This document shows, in pieces, positions 62,764-64,000 of a stretch of 64,000 bases of DNA; the stretch's first letter is position 1, and each line of letters opens with the position of its first letter. The stretch is taken from contig OZ244046.1 in assembly GCA_965215055.1 (NCBI GenBank), forward strand, positions 1,550,001-1,614,000, read 5' to 3'. The DNA is from G965215055 sp965215055 (GTDB taxonomy: Bacteria; Pseudomonadota; Gammaproteobacteria; UBA4575). Made by a program: the position numbers and the translations under genes. Below the pieces are notes generated by a model. It saw only the letters and a list, made by a program, of their open reading frames with translations. It did no database searches and was not told the origin of the DNA.

Positions 62764-64000
62764 GTTTCATTGATCTAGCCAGGGAGCCGGCCTTTCATAT
62801 TCGCTTGCTTGCCGGGTTTGCAATCAAGAAATCCGAGGATCAGTCTTTGTTAATCGTGACGAACCCGTTTGGGGAAGTGCCTTTTGGCCGATACGAGAAA
62901 GGGTTTAAGGAAGCGAGCGTAATGCTGGAGGAGGGTGCCTCACTTGCTGCCCTGCGTGATAAAATCATTCAGGTGGGTGGTGTGCATCAAGCATCGGCTT
63001 ATCTCGTGCAACTGCAGCGTATGTTTGATTGGGGGATATTTGAGTTTCCGTTGATTGGCTTGGCAGGAGAAGGAGAGCTTGCGGTGATTCGACCGCAGAC
63101 GGAAGGTTTTTTGCCTGCCTTGGCAGCAGACGTGCCGCAGGCGGCACAGTTGGATCATTTCGCTCTTCTTCGAAAAGACAACGGTGCATGGCTTCTGGAG
63201 TCACCATTAGTAGGTGCTCGTTTTATTTTTTCTGATTTTTCAGCACTTGAAGTGCCACTGGTTCGCCGTGCTCTTTACGCAGCAGGGTTTTTGCAAGTTG
63301 AGCAGCCAAAGGCCAGCCCGCATCAGACTGCGCTTGCACAGTGGGAATTTCATGACCTCTTATTTCACACGCACAACCGGCGCGGCTGGCACCGTGATCC
63401 ATTTGGAGGCCTGTTTCCGTTTATCGACGAAATCGAGCCATTGCCAGCAGTCCGTCCACCCTGGCCTGGTGCGCGCATTTCACTGACGAGAGCCCCGGAT
63501 GGTACTGATGGAGAGCCTTTCGCTTCACTCTTGGAGCGACGCCGGTCTGAGCGCTTTTACGATGAAGACCATCCGATATCACTTGATGATTTGGGTGCCT
63601 TGCTTGACCGTGCGGCGCGCATTCGTTCATCTGAGTCTATCATGGTCAGTAATTTTATGAATCGGAGCACTTCATTTGAAATCACACGGCGCCCTTACCC
63701 AAACGGTGGTGCAAGTTATGAACTTGAGATATATCCTGTAGTTGATCGCTGTGAGGGACTGGAATCCGGCCTGTATCACTACGATGCATCGAGCCACGAG
63801 TTGGTACACATATCGGGGCGTACCGATGAGATCGAACATATATTTGTTCTTGCGAAAGCAGCTACCATGGGGATGGCAAACCCACAAATCGTACTTGCCA
63901 TCACTGCACGTTTTGCGCGGGTGATGTGGAAGTACAAGTCCATTGCCTATGGTGTCATCTTGCGCAATACTGGTGCGCTTTACCAAACCCTGTACTTGGC
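62760..64000 (+). CDS. SagB-type azoline dehydrogenase (partial at right edge)
   Basis: ATG 62760 overlaps the epimerase stop (ATGA); 413 residues are visible. The N-terminal 240 residues form a winged-helix-like leader-interaction region. From about residue 260 the nitroreductase-fold part starts: RRSERFYDEDHPISLDDLGALL, then RPYPNGGASYELEIYPVV and LESGLYHYDASSHELV. YKSIAYGVILRNTGALYQTLYL, the SagB signature, lies at the very edge. FMN-dependent oxidation of azolines to azoles. Its presence means the final products should carry aromatic (methyl)oxazoles or thiazoles. Confidence 0.9.
   Translation, partial: MSFIDLAREPAFHIRLLAGFAIKKSEDQSLLIVTNPFGEVPFGRYEKGFKEASVMLEEGASLAALRDKIIQVGGVHQASAYLVQLQRMFDWGIFEFPLIGLAGEGELAVIRPQTEGFLPALAADVPQAAQLDHFALLRKDNGAWLLESPLVGARFIFSDFSALEVPLVRRALYAAGFLQVEQPKASPHQTALAQWEFHDLLFHTHNRRGWHRDPFGGLFPFIDEIEPLPAVRPPWPGARISLTRAPDGTDGEPFASLLERRRSERFYDEDHPISLDDLGALLDRAARIRSSESIMVSNFMNRSTSFEITRRPYPNGGASYELEIYPVVDRCEGLESGLYHYDASSHELVHISGRTDEIEHIFVLAKAATMGMANPQIVLAITARFARVMWKYKSIAYGVILRNTGALYQTLYL

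Noticed and set aside
1..64000. tRNA, rRNA or replication origin
   Set aside because: I saw no cloverleaf, rRNA or origin-like sequence in the intergenic gaps.

Overview
The window reads as a gammaproteobacterial chromosome segment. The isc operon order (iscR-iscS-iscU-iscA-hscB-hscA-fdx-iscX), followed by ndk, rodZ, hisS, yfgM, bamB and der, then smc and ligA, with lpxA and mpl nearby, is typical of Gammaproteobacteria. Three accessory regions sit around this moderate-GC housekeeping core.

Region 1 (about 1-27,700, minus strand, visibly GC-rich) is a long operon-like run for surface glycan synthesis. It holds a tandem family of GT-C (AftB/ArnT-like) membrane glycosyltransferases: four type A copies, two type B, one type C and two type D. 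With them are DprE1-like and DprE2-like enzymes (the pair that epimerises lipid-linked ribose to D-arabinofuranose in mycobacteria), a GtrA-like protein, and a GMC oxidoreductase with a Tat-exported partner. Most junctions are 4-base GTGA, ATGA or TTGA overlaps. Types A, B and C share a C-terminal module that also appears, displaced or truncated, on the SDR and Tat proteins. Pure G/C tracts of 15-21 bases lie in or just upstream of several genes. One type B copy is frameshifted exactly at such a tract, so phase variation is likely. The region is interrupted at 16,677-19,381 by an IS1595-type transposon with perfect inverted repeats, an 8-bp target duplication and a C5-methyltransferase/putative endonuclease cargo.

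Region 2 (about 27,700-54,500) is the housekeeping core: suhB, trmJ, isc operon, ndk, rodZ, hisS, yfgM, bamB, der, queF, smc, ligA, lpxA, mpl, a LON-domain protein, a thioredoxin and an ABC exporter. No zipA is seen between smc and ligA. That slot holds three RiPP precursor genes and a 426-bp mini-element whose ends match the IS1595-type transposon; it carries a broken DNA methyltransferase with a C26 tract.

Region 3 (54,653 to the right edge) is a RiPP cluster: nine nitrile-hydratase-leader-peptide (NHLP) genes, then a fused leader-binding/YcaO cyclodehydratase, a PoyD-like radical SAM epimerase and a SagB-type dehydrogenase cut by the window edge. Counting the smc-ligA satellite there are twelve NHLP genes: six with Ser/Thr-Ala-Gly cores, four with cores ending in a V/I/A-W-E motif, and two that are leader only. 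The machinery predicts (methyl)oxazole-rich, possibly D-residue-containing peptides. The satellite block looks like an abridged duplicate of the main array. I regard this cluster and the phase-variable glycan locus as the two most unusual systems here.
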